Below the pieces are notes generated by a model. It ran no database searches and was not told where the DNA came from. It worked only from the letters and a program-made list of their open reading frames with translations. From Symbiodinium natans (taxonomy: Eukaryota; Sar; Dinophyceae; Suessiales; Symbiodiniaceae), in NCBI GenBank assembly GCA_905221605.1, contig CAJNDS010002114.1:567632-631631 (forward strand): a stretch of 64,000 nucleotides of DNA. The letters are read 5' to 3'. Positions within the stretch are counted from its first letter, which is position 1. The number at the start of each line of letters is the position of its first letter. Below, one piece after another: positions 1 through 12,420 of the stretch. Both the position numbers and the translations under genes were made by a program.

Positions 1-387
1 TGAACCCATAATGGTTCGAGATATGGTCCGTGCTGACGGTCACCTCAGTGTGATTTTCGAGTGAAGAACGTTGCAAGCCGTCTACTCTGCATGCTACCCT
101 GCTGAACACGATACCAAAAAAGCTTGAGATACAATGTGACGCAACCATGCAGAAGAGTGGATGCTGCTCATCTGCTCTCGATTTTGTGGTTTTAACTGTT
201 TTCAACTCAGTTGGAGAACCAGAATGTCGAGCTGTCTTGCCATGCGATGTATCTGCCTGAGTAGGCACCTAAAAAAGAATCGGCCCGGTGGGCACGTTGT
301 CTGCCGGCCACCCTATTGGAGCCATAAGTCCTCTGATAAGCATGGGCTGAACAGAGCGCACATTGGCACTCGAGGAAGTCCGCGTGT

Positions 388-1002
388 CTAAGGGTATGCC
401 CTGCAAGTTTCCGCCGGTTTTGAGAGTAAAGCTGGGAGGGAGATATGATATGGCCAGATGTATGCGCAAGATCTGCTAGTGCATATATGTGGCTGGATGA
501 ATGTTCGGGGGCGCAGGGATTTCGAGGCTGCCACTGCCTGAGAGATGCGCGATGATCTGAGTGCTTCTAGCTGGACGCGTTGGTATCCAAGTAGGCTCTT
601 CACAAGCACTCCTTGAGGGCCAGGAAAATCAAAGTCCAACCCTAAAGCCCTTAAACTGCTAAATGTTGTGTCAGCAAGGTAGCCTCCAAAACCCAAATCC
701 GGGGGGCCACGAGATGGAGCCGCAGGCACCAGGGCCAGGGGAGCATTTGGAGCACTTGGACTCCGCGAAGCGAATGCGCCTCGAGCCGGAACCCAGGCGG
801 CTGAGTTTTGGTTCTGGGGCGTGATTCGGTTAAGTTCAAGCATTAAAGGGTTCTGGGTCTTGAAGTGATGTTGAACAGGTGTTGGAGTGTTTTTGGCTTT
901 ATGGGCTTTGGGGACTTGAGTGTTTGCTTCCTGGCGCGAACTTGCCTTGTGCGTTTGTTTGCCCAGGTCTAAGACCTCGGAGCCTTTTTTATAGAAGAGC
1001 AA
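388..1002 (-). CDS. Uncharacterised open reading frame, 204 aa
   Basis: This is the longest open frame in the first 7 kb. I do not recognise the product. The predicted chain is rich in Ala, Pro, Ser and Arg, and its middle part (around residues 105-165) reads most like protein. There is no signal peptide, membrane segment or repeat. No splice site or start context decides for it, and one or so open stretches of this size are expected by chance in 64 kb. It is listed so that the region is not left blank; treat it as unproven. Confidence 0.12.
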   Translation of the reverse strand: MLFYKKGSEVLDLGKQTHKASSRQEANTQVPKAHKAKNTPTPVQHHFKTQNPLMLELNRITPQNQNSAAWVPARGAFASRSPSAPNAPLALVPAAPSRGPPDLGFGGYLADTTFSSLRALGLDFDFPGPQGVLVKSLLGYQRVQLEALRSSRISQAVAASKSLRPRTFIQPHICTSRSCAYIWPYHISLPALLSKPAETCRAYP

Positions 1003-2884
1003 AGGTCAGTCAAGTTCGGAGGAGGGTCAACGCTTTTCGAGTGTTGACTTCACGGAGGCCCCTCAAGCCCTCAAGAGTCCTACCTTTTCACGGCTGTATC
1101 TTTCAACGTCATGGAACAACACTCCCAGGCATAGCGCACCCAAACTGGTACATTCAGATCCAGGAAATGGACAGAATGCTTCAAGACTGCAAGACTTTGG
1201 GCCTCAGCGTTTGTGGTTTGTATAGTCGCTGGTTGTTTGCCTGTATTGGGGAGTTGTGAGTTTGACCTGGTCATGGAGGCCACTCGCTCTGCGCCTGGGC
1301 CGCGATGGCTTCGTGGCTTGCGCCGCTGCGCTGGGAGCCGCAGAGGCACTGGCAGGGTCGTGGGAGGGTCGCGGGGGGTGTAGTGCGGCTGGATGACTAC
1401 GAATGGCAGCATGTGCTTCCCAAAAATGGGATTGGTGTGAGATGGAGGGCTTGGCTCGTTTCTTCTTCTTGAGGTTTGTATCCGTGTCAACAAGTGTATG
1501 GAGTTTGCTACTATTCCGCAAGCGGAGACATGGCAGTGCCCAGGACATGCATGTCATGTGTTGGGAGATCAAGCAGGTATCCTTGCACTTTCGGGAGCTT
1601 TCGGGAAGTGGCCAGTGCACATCCTAAGCCCCCATCGATGCCTTTGGTTGCGCTTCTCAAGCCTAGTGATCACCGATTTCCCAACCCCAGGACCCAACCG
1701 TACCCAACCTCAGCCCCAGGCCGCCAAGTCGCTGTCCTGCTTGGACCAGTCGCTTGCCTAAGAAAGGGCTGGAGGCTTTCAGGGGAAGTTTAAAGTTCCT
1801 AACTCGCCCCAGCGGGCGTGTTAACGAGCCATGTTCCATTGTGGGAAGACGTTTGGGGTAGTGTCAATGTTATCAAATCACTCTGATCGTATACGTGCAG
1901 TATTCCGTGGGCACCTGGGCCGGGGGCACCCGTGTGCGGCTGGCTTTGAGATCATTTTATAAGACTCGAGGATTTGCAAATCCAAAGCCCACACACTGAG
2001 GCATGCCGCCCGCGTTCTGGGACCCGGCGTTCCTTGCACGCATCCTGCGGGCGAAATCTTGGGAATCGTTACTTCAGGTCCCAAGTTGATCGGGGCTTCG
2101 CGCTTTCAATGTGGGACACAAGAGGATTGTCAGGCCACCGACGCCATTCTAGGAAGGTAGCTTTTGTTCTGGGATGGCCAAAAGGATACCCTGGAGACAA
2201 ATGTTGACGACCCTTGATGGAGTCTGACGTTTGTGGTCTTCACCCACCCAAGCTTGACAACCGATTGTCTTTCACCGGCACCCACAACTCGGAACATCAA
2301 AGTTTGGACCAGTTTGGAGTGTAGGAAGTTTTCGGTTTAGGGGCAGGGACCGCCTCGAAACGGCGGTGGGAGGGGATTCTGAGTTCCACTTATGTCCGGT
2401 GCTCGTTTGTCATATGTTGTCAGAGCGGGGAGTTGGAAAGGTGCCAGAGAGGGGATCCCTTAGAGGCTCCGCAAGGACCAGACATAGGTACCAGGAGAAG
2501 AAGAGGGGGAGGGTTGTCTGCGGTTCGTACTAGGTTTCATATGAGGCAAAGTGAGTGCGGTGTCAAAACAAAGTGGACCCCCGCAGGTACCCATCTCATT
2601 CCCTGCTTTTCCATAGACTGTTGCTATAAATCAAGCGGGAGACCCCTTCAGAGTCCAAGCTGGTACCCATGTCTGATGCTATATGATAAAGGTATCTGAC
2701 GGGGATTGTTTGGAAGGCCACGCAAAGGGGCCTTATGGTTCGGAAATACGTTCTGAGAGGAGGGTTGTCTGCAGTTCGCACTAGGTCTCATAGGAGGCAG
2801 AGCAGAATGGCCTCCCGGGAAAGAAATTGCCATAGGGCGCCATGTGTGTCCCCTTTAATTAACGAAAAAAGCTACCTGTGTCTA

Positions 2885-2899
2885 CCCCCCCCCCCCCCC
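2885..2899. repeat. Poly-C run
   Basis: Fifteen consecutive C residues followed by TCCTCC. Runs of this kind recur in the window (31837-31852, 52093-52104) and are prone to length error in assembly. Confidence 0.9.
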
Positions 2900-4824
2900 T
2901 CCTCCTCGAGGGAGTCCCCCTGTTTAGGGTGAAACAGGAAGGTCAAAATTTCTACCCGCACCTCTTTCCCCGCCAAAGGCGCAGGCACAGGACCTTGACG
3001 GTGAGCAACGCTTCAAGATACACTTGCTCTACCCGTGGGCGGCTTGTTCAAAACATGAAGTCCTATTTTGGTGCAAGCAACTATATGAGCCTACAGGCTG
3101 TAGAACAACTTGGAAGTTTGCACGTCCAATGTTTGTTTTCATTCGTGCGTCCGGGACGGAGATTCTTCGAACCTTAAAGGGGCGGTAGCATGAGTCATAG
3201 GCACAGGGGAGCACAGATGTTTTTGCCCACGCGCGCGCATGCGTGTGTGCGTGTGCGTGCACATGGGAGTCTTGTGTTCTTGGCTCTTGCATATCTTTCT
3301 GTGGGGCTTCAGTCCGTTAGCCAAGTGGAGTAGATTGAACGACAGTCGGCTTAGGGATGAAGCTTTAGGGTTAGGACGTTGCGCTTTGTGCAGGGTGGAT
3401 GTTTGACGTTCGGCAACTCTGGTTTTTGCAACTTCTTGCCCTGTACATGTCAGCCTTCTTCAGCAGTCAGGTTTGCGCAGCTGCATATGTTGTGAAACTA
3501 CCCAAACCAAGCCTCAGCCAAGAGGCCCCTGAATCCGCAAGTGTGTTCTGGGCTGGGATCCTTTCGTGGTACCTGCAAAGCACCACTCGACAGTGCCAAC
3601 CTCAAATAACATATAAACACGACCCTGGGACGCCCTGAAGCTTGCAAAAGTTTCCACATCACAACGAGCCCAGGCTGCCAGGCTCGTGACCCACCCTAGG
3701 CTTCTGGAGGCCGCGCCTGAGCCGCACGTGGAAACGATGCGGAAACGCCTGTGGAGCCAAGCAGCGGTGTTTAGCAGGCCTAGCAAAAACACTTGGGGCT
3801 TCAGGGCTGTACGAATTAACGGTGGAAGTAAAAAAATGCTTGAGGTCTGTGGTCGGAACTTCCGGCTGAGGATCGGCGGTTTGGGAAAGTCGTGAAGTTG
3901 CAAGTTCGGGATCCATAGTGAAGGGGGTCCCCTTTTGATAGTGCATCTGCTCTAGCTTACCTGTGAAGCCCTCAGGGCCATCCTAAGCCTAACGCTTCGT
4001 GGCTTCGTAGGGGAAACTCATTTTCGGACAGCCCCAGGTGAAGTCCGGCTTGGGAACGGAGACGCTGGTCATTTAGGCAACGTGATCATGTCGGACTGGA
4101 TTTGTAAGGTTCCGACAGTGAACTAGCGAGTGTACTAGGATGGCTTACGTTTTCGGATTGATGGCTGATTCAGGGATCGAAGGGTTCAGGGCTTTGAACA
4201 TGTGCAGATTTTTTAAAAATTAAGGTTTTCATGATGTTTTGGAGGTATCTGGGAATTTGGTTGCCATATGGAATCATTAGGCTATCCGAAGGTCTACCCA
4301 TAAGGCCTCAAGGCTTCAGTGCGAATGAATGCTGTGAGATGTGGAATGACCGAGCTATGAGATTTAGGGTTTAGTTTTGGCGCTTAGGGTACCATGAACG
4401 GCAAACTGCCAGAACATGCCGGAACGAACTTCAATATCCTTGGAAGGGCTCAGAGCTTGGGTGCAATGCTGCTTCCCACCACTAGCAAAAGTATCTTTCA
4501 AAGCAACTTCCCTCGTTCAGCAAGCCGGGATGCCCGAAACCAGCACTAGATAGTTTGACGGCATATTTTGCCTGAAACATCTCCATGTCACATGCCTTCA
4601 GCCACCGAAGCCCAGGAATGTTCTCGTGTGGTTCTCGGAAGTCAACGCCAAGGCTGCTGACCCTGCTTTAACCTTTCAAGCCTCTCCGGCAATCTGCATT
4701 CGCGCAGTCCCAAAGAGCATGCGCGCGGATCACTTGCCTCATTGCAGATACTGCGCAGGCGTAAGCCTGCAGCTTGTAGCTGCTTATCCAGATGAAACCG
4801 CGTGCTTCGAGATAAATCTTCTTC

Positions 4825-5295
4825 ATGTTTGTTGCTCGTTTAGATAGCAAGGCAAGCTTGGAGTCTTGCAGCCTTTGCGCCGATCGGAGTTCCAAACTTC
4901 CTAGTGGCATGAAAGTCCAGGCACAAAGTCCTCTGGCAGCTCAGCAGAAAAGTTGTGGTAAAGTGCTCCCGCAGGCCCTCGAAAGGCGAAATCGTCCCTT
5001 CCCCCGGCTGGCATCCAACCCAAAGGCCACAGAACCACCCACGGAATGCCCCACGGCCCCAAACCTCCCAGGGACCGCTGTCCAAGCGCCACGCCGCACC
5101 TCATCAGGACGTGCTCTCTCGGACATTGAGACTTTTGGGGCTAGAAAATGGGTTGCAGAAGGTGATGCTACCTTAAATGTGGGTCCTGATGAGTCTTTCC
5201 CGGGCTCCCCCAAGGCTGAAGGTCTTCGCCCGTGCAAATCAAGAGCGCGGAAAAGTCAATTGGTGCTTCATGAGTCTTTTAGAAAGAAGGCGTAA
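4825..5295 (+). CDS. Uncharacterised open reading frame, 156 aa
   Basis: Open frame of 156 codons with no recognised product. The chain is basic and rich in Ser, Ala, Pro and Lys, with a Lys/Arg-rich C-terminus ending FRKKA. No membrane segment is visible. Codon choice is mixed rather than clearly G/C-ending, no splice junction supports it, and overlapping frames on the minus strand are also open. It could be a chance frame. Confidence 0.15.
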   Translation: MFVARLDSKASLESCSLCADRSSKLPSGMKVQAQSPLAAQQKSCGKVLPQALERRNRPFPRLASNPKATEPPTECPTAPNLPGTAVQAPRRTSSGRALSDIETFGARKWVAEGDATLNVGPDESFPGSPKAEGLRPCKSRARKSQLVLHESFRKKA

Positions 5296-5989
5296 CGACT
5301 CCCTACGACCCCCAAACCAAGCAGCACGCGAATTTTGAGCTGGAGGACTTCATCTTCGCAAGTCTGGCACCCAATGACGCGGTACTGACAGCTTGGCTGG
5401 CAACTTGTTCCTAATCCAGTGGATTTAGGGCATAAATTCAGGAGGCTCCATAGGTCTTAAACGCTGAACTCCAACATCACATGCTGTTGCTGCGAATGGG
5501 TCTGCTGAATGGGCGTCACGCGAGTTACTACAGCACCGTACCTTGACAATGCATGGAACTCAGTGGTTCACATCTTCGTGGCAGCGATCTGAATCTTGAC
5601 AAACCCTTTCAAGGCTTGAAGCTGCAGGCATGATTCAAGGTCATAAGGCAGCAATAAAGGCTGTTCAGAGCAAACTCTGGTGCCGGCTTGTCGCCCCGAA
5701 TGCAGAGTGCTTTATAACTTCAGCCTTGGACCTCTCTGCAAAGCCCCAAGGCACTGACAGATGCCGCCACTGAGATGGGCGGACTCTTCTTTCGGCTCCT
5801 GGACTTTGATTGCGATTTTGTTGCCGTTACCGGTCCAGGTAGATCCCTGACTTGGAAGAATCAGCCGCCACGATCCTGTGCCTCATGATCGCTCCCTGAT
5901 TTAGGCGCCATTCGCACCTTCACGGCGAACTGCCGCACTGTGTGGACGACAAGGTGTGCAAGAATTGTCAGGGTCAAAGTCGGATCAGC

Positions 5990-6440
5990 ATTTGAGAGCT
6001 GTTGGTAATGTTGCTGTGAGCGGTAGTGGTAGCGGTTTCCCCTCCTACCAATTACCTGCGGGACAGAGGTGCGGGAGGGCGTGGAAGGATGATGAGGTGC
6101 CCTGCCTCTACTTCGTACTGCACGTGCATTGCCGATACTACTTCTATGTCTATTTCTATTGTTACTGCTAATTCTTCTCATCGGTTCCATCGCCGTTACT
6201 CTTCCTGTTGCTATTACCAGTACTCTGGCTTTGTTTTTGTTAGCATACAGTCCATGATTATAGTTAATACTATGACTATGGCTATCATTGCTATTTCTGG
6301 TTGCGGTTGCTGTTTGTTACGCTTACCCTTGCAACTGCTAGCTCGAGTACGAGCACTATTTCACACTTTGTTACCATTACCGCTGCAAATCTTAATGTTT
6401 CTGTTACTTTGCTGTTGCTATTGTTTTCTTACGATACCTT
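5990..6440. repeat. Degenerate triplet-rich low-complexity region
   Basis: The plus strand is dominated by interspersed GCT, ACT, ATT, TCT and GTT-like triplets, giving a loose period of three with no exact unit. Frames read here are artificially rich in Cys, Ser, Tyr and Leu. It looks like a decayed trinucleotide repeat rather than a gene. Confidence 0.5.
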
Positions 6441-7899
6441 CCAACAAATATTTCGATGGTTGTTCCCTCCATGCAGGTTGAAAATTTAATTGGCTTCCAT
6501 TGCTGCGACTCTGAATTCCTGGCAGATGCGCAGGACATGGGAGGTAAGCTCCCTTCGGTGCATGTCAGATGCTCGCTGCTATGGTTGAGCGATGCAAGGT
6601 TTAGCAACTGAGCAGGGCATTAAAGCTGGAAGTTGAGGGTTTATGCCTTGAGGTGTCCAAGGTTTAGGCAGTTGACACATGGCATCATGTGTCATCAGTC
6701 ATCTTGAAGGCCCCGGTCACACAGGACAAGTATGCGCGAACCGCACGATGAGCCCCGAACCGGAAAGTTCTGAAGCCGAAACGCCCAAGGCTGCACCCAC
6801 AGGCCGGGTCTCTGAAATCAAAAACATGGTCCCTGATAAAGTCTTGTCCACTCAAGATCCATGAAGATGAGCGCGCTTGGTGTGTGAGATGTCGACACAC
6901 GTAGACACTTTGTTCCAGGCAATCGGATACACATCCAGGAGCAGGATGTACAAACATGTAGAGAAAAACCACACACCTGGTCACCTGCCTCCTCCGGCTC
7001 CTCCGGCTGTGAAAACCTGTTCCCCAGAGGTTTTCAGGAAGTAAAACTTCTCTTGCGGATCCGGTGTGAAGTTTCTCTCTTGAAGTCTCGTGAAAAAGCC
7101 GTGAAAACCGCAGGAGGACGAGGATGCTGTGCCTGTGGAGCTTGCAGCAGGTGAGGCCAGCCCTTCGCCGGTGATACAGCATGCAACAACGGGGGGATTT
7201 GGGTTGAAAGCGTTGCCCGTTGAGGGTGAGGCATGTGGGAGTCAAAACATTCGGAGGTTGTGCACGGGTTCCTGGTGTTAGGCCGAGGTTTAGAGATCCT
7301 GTGAATATTCCTACCCGATCGCAAATGTTTATAAGTTGTCAATGGCGGAGCTGGAAATTGTCCTTGTGAAGGAAAACCGTCAAGAGTCCCGGCAGGCATG
7401 CTCCTCACTCCTACATCCCATGTGCTGCATCACAACATCTTGCACAACATAAACCAAGCTGACATTGAAAGTTGCGCCTCAAACTTTTCCCACGCGTAGA
7501 CCCTGATGCCAAGGCTTGCACACCTTCAGGACACTGCATTGGTCTGGTCCCAACCTGACTAACGAAAGGCGTGTGGGCTTGGCGATCCTGGGCCGTACAT
7601 GGGAATCGTCGTGCAAGGGGCATGGTGCAGTTCAGGGACGTAAAATGGGAAGGCTTGTTTGACTTCCCTCCGTCTGATTGACTTCCGAGAACAGCCCAGG
7701 ATCCGCTACGTTCGTGCAGACGTCGGGAGGAACCGCCGGCTTCCCTGCCGGGAGAGCTTCTGGGTTGCAGACCCCGAACGCCCCAAACCCTAATAACCCA
7801 AGGGTTTTGAAATCGAGGTGCTGTTTGATCTTGTCACCTTGTAAGTTCAACTCTCGAAGCCCAAGCCCCCTCCTGGAATCCCCAGAGAGCTGAGGTGCC

Positions 7900-8268
7900 A
7901 TGTTGGCTTGTGGGTCCTATGACCCCGCCCATGGTGCCTTTGATCTGGAGCCACCCCCGGCCTGCGATGCCGGGCCCAGGGAGCGCGAAGTGCACGCAGA
8001 TGCCTTGGCCAGGGAGCGCAAGAACTACTTCGACGAGGGTGCCACATGACCTGGACCTGGACCGCATCGCATTAGAGGTGTGATGGGCAAGCACAGGCAG
8101 TTTGCTGAGGCCGTCAACTTCTCGCTTGCCTACTTCGCCTGCGAGAGTTCTAGTCGCGAGCGGGTGGGCCGGAAAGGCCTCAAACGGCCTCCGCGATCAA
8201 ACAACAATCTCACGGCCTCCACTTGCAGCTGGGGATGTCTGCTTGTCGACAGATGCTGCCAAATCTGA
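7900..8268 (+). CDS. Coding-like segment interrupted by one in-frame TGA
   Basis: From ATG 7900 the frame reads 49 codons of convincing protein, including AGPREREVHADALARERKNY, with strongly G/C-ending codons. It meets TGA at 8047-8049 and then continues in the same frame for 72 more codons, which include KHRQFAEAVNFSLAYFACES, before the stop at 8266-8268. Both halves look coding, so the TGA may be a pseudogene mutation, a short unrecognised intron across 8030-8080, or a recoded codon. A TGA also sits just upstream at 7891-7893, so either ATG 7900 is the start or an exon begins there. I recognise no family. The opposite strand is also open but has poorer codon choice. Confidence 0.35.
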
Positions 8269-8721
8269 TCGCCTCCACCCAGACGCCCGGAGTCCTGCCC
8301 AAGTCAGTGGGGCGCGGAGTGCAGCGACGGGAGAAAACTGGACACACTTGCGCGCTTGAAGGTAGATCCGAGGTTTAGAAGTTGTCACATTCTCTGAAAC
8401 TTGGACTGGGACACTTCGGTGGCATCCACCCGCCCTAACCCCACCCCCACCCCCGTTTTGGTGTCCTATGTTCATGCGCGCTTACATCCACGAACACTAA
8501 GCTGTCACACGGTGTGTCTTCCAGGTTAGCAGGAAGATCGCAGACTAAGCGATCCCCGTGCTTGCACATCCCATTCCCAGCCTCTTAGCTTGGTACAAAG
8601 CCGTAAACGGTTGCCTCAAACAGCGTCGCCCGATCACTGGCTTGCATGAAAACAGACCAACAAGAGGATTGTATGGAAGAGATGGAAAGTTTCTCATTCG
8701 CCTTTCATTGCGATTTTTTGT

Positions 8722-8764
8722 ATTATGTATGTATGTATGTATGTATGTATATATATATATATAT
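8722..8764. repeat. GTAT/AT microsatellite
   Basis: About five GTAT units run directly into an AT dinucleotide run. Confidence 0.95.
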
Positions 8765-9353
8765 GCTGCGCCTCGTGTATCCGCAAGAGACCGACACTGA
8801 GTACTGGTATCTCAAAAACTACAGACGACGAAGGAGCCACAGTCGTCTGTGAGTCACCAATCCAGATGGCGAGCGAAGCGAGCGAAACACCGGGGTGTGT
8901 GAAACATTTTTGTGTTATCAGAAGCTGTTTTTTTGAAGTTTTTTCACGTTCTTTGGACAAGCCAATCCAGGAATCTGGACTAAAAATTGGAGTCGAGAAT
9001 TGATTGTCGAAATCCACTTTTCTTGTTTGTTTTTCTCGTCTGAATTTGTTGAACTTAAAAATAGAAAAGTAGAGAAAAAGAACTGACTGAATTCCACCCC
9101 TTATTTCGCAGGCAAGCAGATGTGCAAAGTGTTCATTGCTACCCAGATATATCTTAGAAGGGGCTCTGGGTTCTACGAAAAGTAAGAATACATAGAGGTG
9201 TGTTGTGTCCAAATTCAAGTGTTTTGCAGCTGACGTGCTTTGATGCTTCTAGATTGCAGACGAGGGTCAGGGAAGGGAAGCAAGCAGAGGCTTGGAAGTG
9301 AAGAGTGGGTTCTCCGTGAAATGCTGGCACATCTTGTTTGAAGGTAATTTCAT

Positions 9354-9416
9354 TATACATATATGTATATATATATATATATATCTATATATATATATAT
9401 ATATATATGTATAAGT
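9354..9416. repeat. AT dinucleotide microsatellite
   Basis: Nearly perfect alternating TA/AT with a few C or G interruptions; self-complementary along its length. Confidence 0.95.
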
Positions 9417-9419
9417 ATG

Positions 9420-9660
9420 GTCTCGAATGAAGGGCATTCTCAAATAACATAGCGGTTTTTTGAAATGGCTCTGAAAGAGGGGAAAGTAAAGGAGGCCAGC
9501 CAGAGAGTCTAGTGTTTCACAAGACAGCTCCCAGAGGCTCTATGGAGGTTTCTCGAATGAAGGGCATTCTCAAAGATAGGCATTCTTTTCCTAAAAAATG
9601 AAGGAGGTCAGCAAAAGAGTGTAGTGTTACAAGAAGCACAGCTAGTAGAGGTTCGTACAT
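9420..9660. repeat. Imperfect tandem duplication, two copies
   Basis: Two adjacent units begin with the same TCTCGAATGAAGGGCATTCT block (9421 and 9551). They share a second block, AAGGAGG-C/T-CAGC, and a third, GAGTNTAGTGTT. The units are about 130 and 110 bp. No coding content is evident. Confidence 0.75.
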
Positions 9661-11357
9661 GGGGCCATGAGGGGCTACATGATCCATGTACGAGAAAAAA
9701 TGAGTCGAATCCACCTTACGAAGAGCTTTCCTCAATTTGTTGTATGTTTGAAAGGAAGTTGCACCTAATTTCTTCAGGTTTGTAGGAATCCTTTTTCCCC
9801 CCCGTGAGTTTATCAGTTGGATAAGTAGTTCTTTACCATATTACACACAGTTGGGAAAGACGGCCCTACTTGTTCAATCAGTGCTAAACCCCAATGAACG
9901 CCGTTGGGCCATTAAGCGATTAAGTTGTCGAAAGCGACCAGTGACATGACTCCTCGACCTACAGGAGGCCCCGACAGGATTTGCATCGGTCAAACAACTA
10001 GCGTTATACACGCCATTCTGCAATGAACGCTCTTCCCCGAAGACAACACCATGAAACCATGCGCTCCGCTCGCATTCCTCGAAGTAAACGTTCGTTTCAG
10101 ATGATACTCATGGAGATCTAGGAGACCAGGGCTTAGGTCCGACACTCCCGAGATAGCAAGTGGACTGTGCATGGCAGCAACCCAATCTGAACGGAGCTGT
10201 CCGGAACAATCTGGCATTTGGCCGTTGCAGGACGATGCCTATACCGCACTAAGCAACGCAAGAACACAGCTGCACGTAAAATGCTACTTTCAGACGCCCT
10301 AATCGAAAGTTTCCCAAGCTGTAGGTGTGTGGCACGGGCCCTCCATGCCCGAACATGACAGAGGCCCGTGCAAGTGCCATGGCAACTGTAGCTGGGCCCA
10401 TGGATATTCGCAGCAAGGCAGGTGTTGGCATCAGGGTCAGGGCTCCCCACAACTTGGGTCTCACGTTGACATCAACATCGATTGAGCTTTACGGCGCAAG
10501 GCCTTTGTTCCATTACGGCTGTTCAATGCTTCGCATTGAAAACAGAAAGTTCAGGGTTTAGGCAATTTTAGGGACCTTTGGGACATCGAGGCTAGGGTCA
10601 TGGGACATTGTCGGATTTTCCAGTTCTGCTGAGCATTCGGGGCCTCAGGGTCGAGTAGTCGCTCATCTCCAGATATGGCATTGCTCGTGGTGGAGGAGAC
10701 TCTGGAGCATCTGGGGATCCAGGGCAGGAAGTTGATTTGTCATCGAGTTGAGCACCTTCTAAGTAAGGTGTTTCTCAGCGGCTGCTTCCAAACCAAACCA
10801 CAGACCCAGTTCCCAAGTCATGTCTATATGTCCGCTGCAGGCGAGAATGTTATCTCGAATCCCCAACCTCCTTCCCCCTTCCCCCACACATGCACCATAT
10901 ATCACAATTCGTCCAAGATCCTGAGCCCTTAATCGCTCTTTTAACCCAAGACAGGCTTTCACACCGCGCTACATCAAGCCCCACGTTTGCCAAGCTGCTT
11001 GGCCTGCTTTGTGTTTACGCTTCAATGCATCCGGACTGCCAAGGCAGCTCCAGGTCCCCGTAGCTTTGGGGGGGGGGGGAAGGTTATGTTTAGGAAGTGT
11101 GTTTCAGGGCCGTGCAATTTTGCCAGAAGCCCAGAATTAGCTTGAGTTCACGTGCCAGGCCAACCTTAACCTCCGAACCCGCAAGACTTTCAACTTTCAA
11201 CGATTAATGTGAAAGCCCCGAAGCGCTAATTAGTCACAGCTGGTTCAAGGCTCGGACGTGGAGCGATGGCCGCGGTGGCCAGTGTGGATGGCCAGGGGCC
11301 TCCAGGGGCCTGTATGTTTGCACGTCTTGAATTCTGAGCCGGCAGAGTTATGGTGGT

Positions 11358-11714
11358 ATGGAGAGATCTGTGGCACGAGGCCGGTGGTGGCGAACGGCCT
11401 ATGCAGCAGGCCGGCCGCTCTCGGGGTACTTGGACAAACCGAGACATGACTTGGAGGTTCCGGTTGACCGAAGTTTTGGATCTCCGTTTGGAGTTTGTGA
11501 GGTTTACACTCAGGTCGAGATTTCCGGCAGTCCCCGTGGTGAGAGGCTTACCGCATCAAAGCAGAACTCACTCTCGGAAGGCATGAGCACTAGACTATGT
11601 GGGTTCTTGGGCCCGCGATCGCCTGTATTAAAGGGTCAGAGTAGTTTGAGTATGATGTTCTTGGGAAGCGACCGTTCCGGTGATCAGAGAAATACACTCG
11701 TGTGTGGGTGGTAG
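11358..11714 (+). CDS. Uncharacterised open reading frame, 118 aa
   Basis: Open frame whose product has balanced composition, for example GYLDKPRHDLEVPVDRSFG and later VYTQVEISGSPRGERL. I recognise no family, signal peptide or membrane segment. Codon choice is moderately coding-like. Two other plus-strand frames overlap its first half (11258 and 11350 starts), so the frame is not certain. No splice junction was found to extend it. Confidence 0.2.
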   Translation: MERSVARGRWWRTAYAAGRPLSGYLDKPRHDLEVPVDRSFGSPFGVCEVYTQVEISGSPRGERLTASKQNSLSEGMSTRLCGFLGPRSPVLKGQSSLSMMFLGSDRSGDQRNTLVCGW

Positions 11715-12133
11715 AGGTTGTTAGCCCTTGATTTAGGAGAAAGGCATCTGCCCATTGCAAGAGAAGCATCAGACACTTGCTTTTGTACCAAGTGAACGAG
11801 CGTTAGGGAAGAGATATGCAATCAGCCTCAAGATGAACTCAGGAAATGGCTGACCAGTAAGGATTTTGCATATGGGTTTATTATGTGTTGAGACAGATGT
11901 CGGTTCGTGGGCCCGGGAGCAAGAGGCCCCCTCCTTAAAGCAGTAGCAGTAGCACCCCTACATCCTGCAACCAGAGTCCCGGCACGCACACACACGCACA
12001 GACTGATCCTTCTCACGCAGGCATCAGAACGCGGCTCATGGCTTGGTCACAGGGTCCATTCCGGAGGAGAAGCTGCAAGAGCTGACGCCTCAGGGATTTG
12101 TCAGGGGCTTGGGTTGGGGTCTTGTTCGGTTAA

Positions 12134-12420
12134 GGGGGGGGGGGTGGGGTGGGGTGATGGGGTGGGGGGTGGGGTGGTCCCCAACCCCAAACCCTGCAAC
12201 CTACATCGCGTGGGTAATGCGGTGTAGCTAAGCCCTGAAGCCCACACCCTGGAAGCGCAACACCCCAAACCCCCAAGCGCCTGTGTGACAGGGTATTGCC
12301 TAAACTCTAGGCCCAGACCTTCCAAGCCCTAAACCCTAAACGGCCTGCGTGACAGGGTGCGCGACAGGCGTGACAGGGTGTAGCCTCTAAGCCCTACACC
12401 TTTATGCCCTAAACCGTCTG
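12134..12420. repeat. G-rich tract followed by degenerate telomere-like motifs
   Basis: Repeated GGGG blocks separated by T (12134-12178) could form G-quadruplexes on the plus strand. They switch abruptly to CCCCAAACCC-type sequence, with CCCTAAACCCTAAAC near 12330 and several GTGACAGGGT motifs (12285-12385). Confidence 0.7.

Larger units (their letters stand above)
1..7899. other. Gene-poor stretch
   Basis: I see no gene here that I can defend. It holds single degenerate TTTAGGG-like motifs, a poly-C run (2885-2899) and a degenerate triplet region (5990-6440). The longest open stretches (388-1002 minus, 4825-5295 plus, 6685-7245 minus) are within what chance allows and show no splice or domain support. 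Confidence 0.6.
8269..11357. other. Gene-poor stretch with microsatellites
   Basis: No defensible gene. It contains a C-rich patch near 8437-8455, two AT-type microsatellites (8722-8764, 9354-9416), a short tandem duplication (9420-9660) and several open frames of 70-105 codons with no support. A G run lies at about 11070-11079. Confidence 0.55.

Noticed and set aside
6685-7245. 186-codon minus-strand frame
   Set aside because: Composition is not protein-like (rich in Cys, His and Arg without pattern) and the length is expected by chance.
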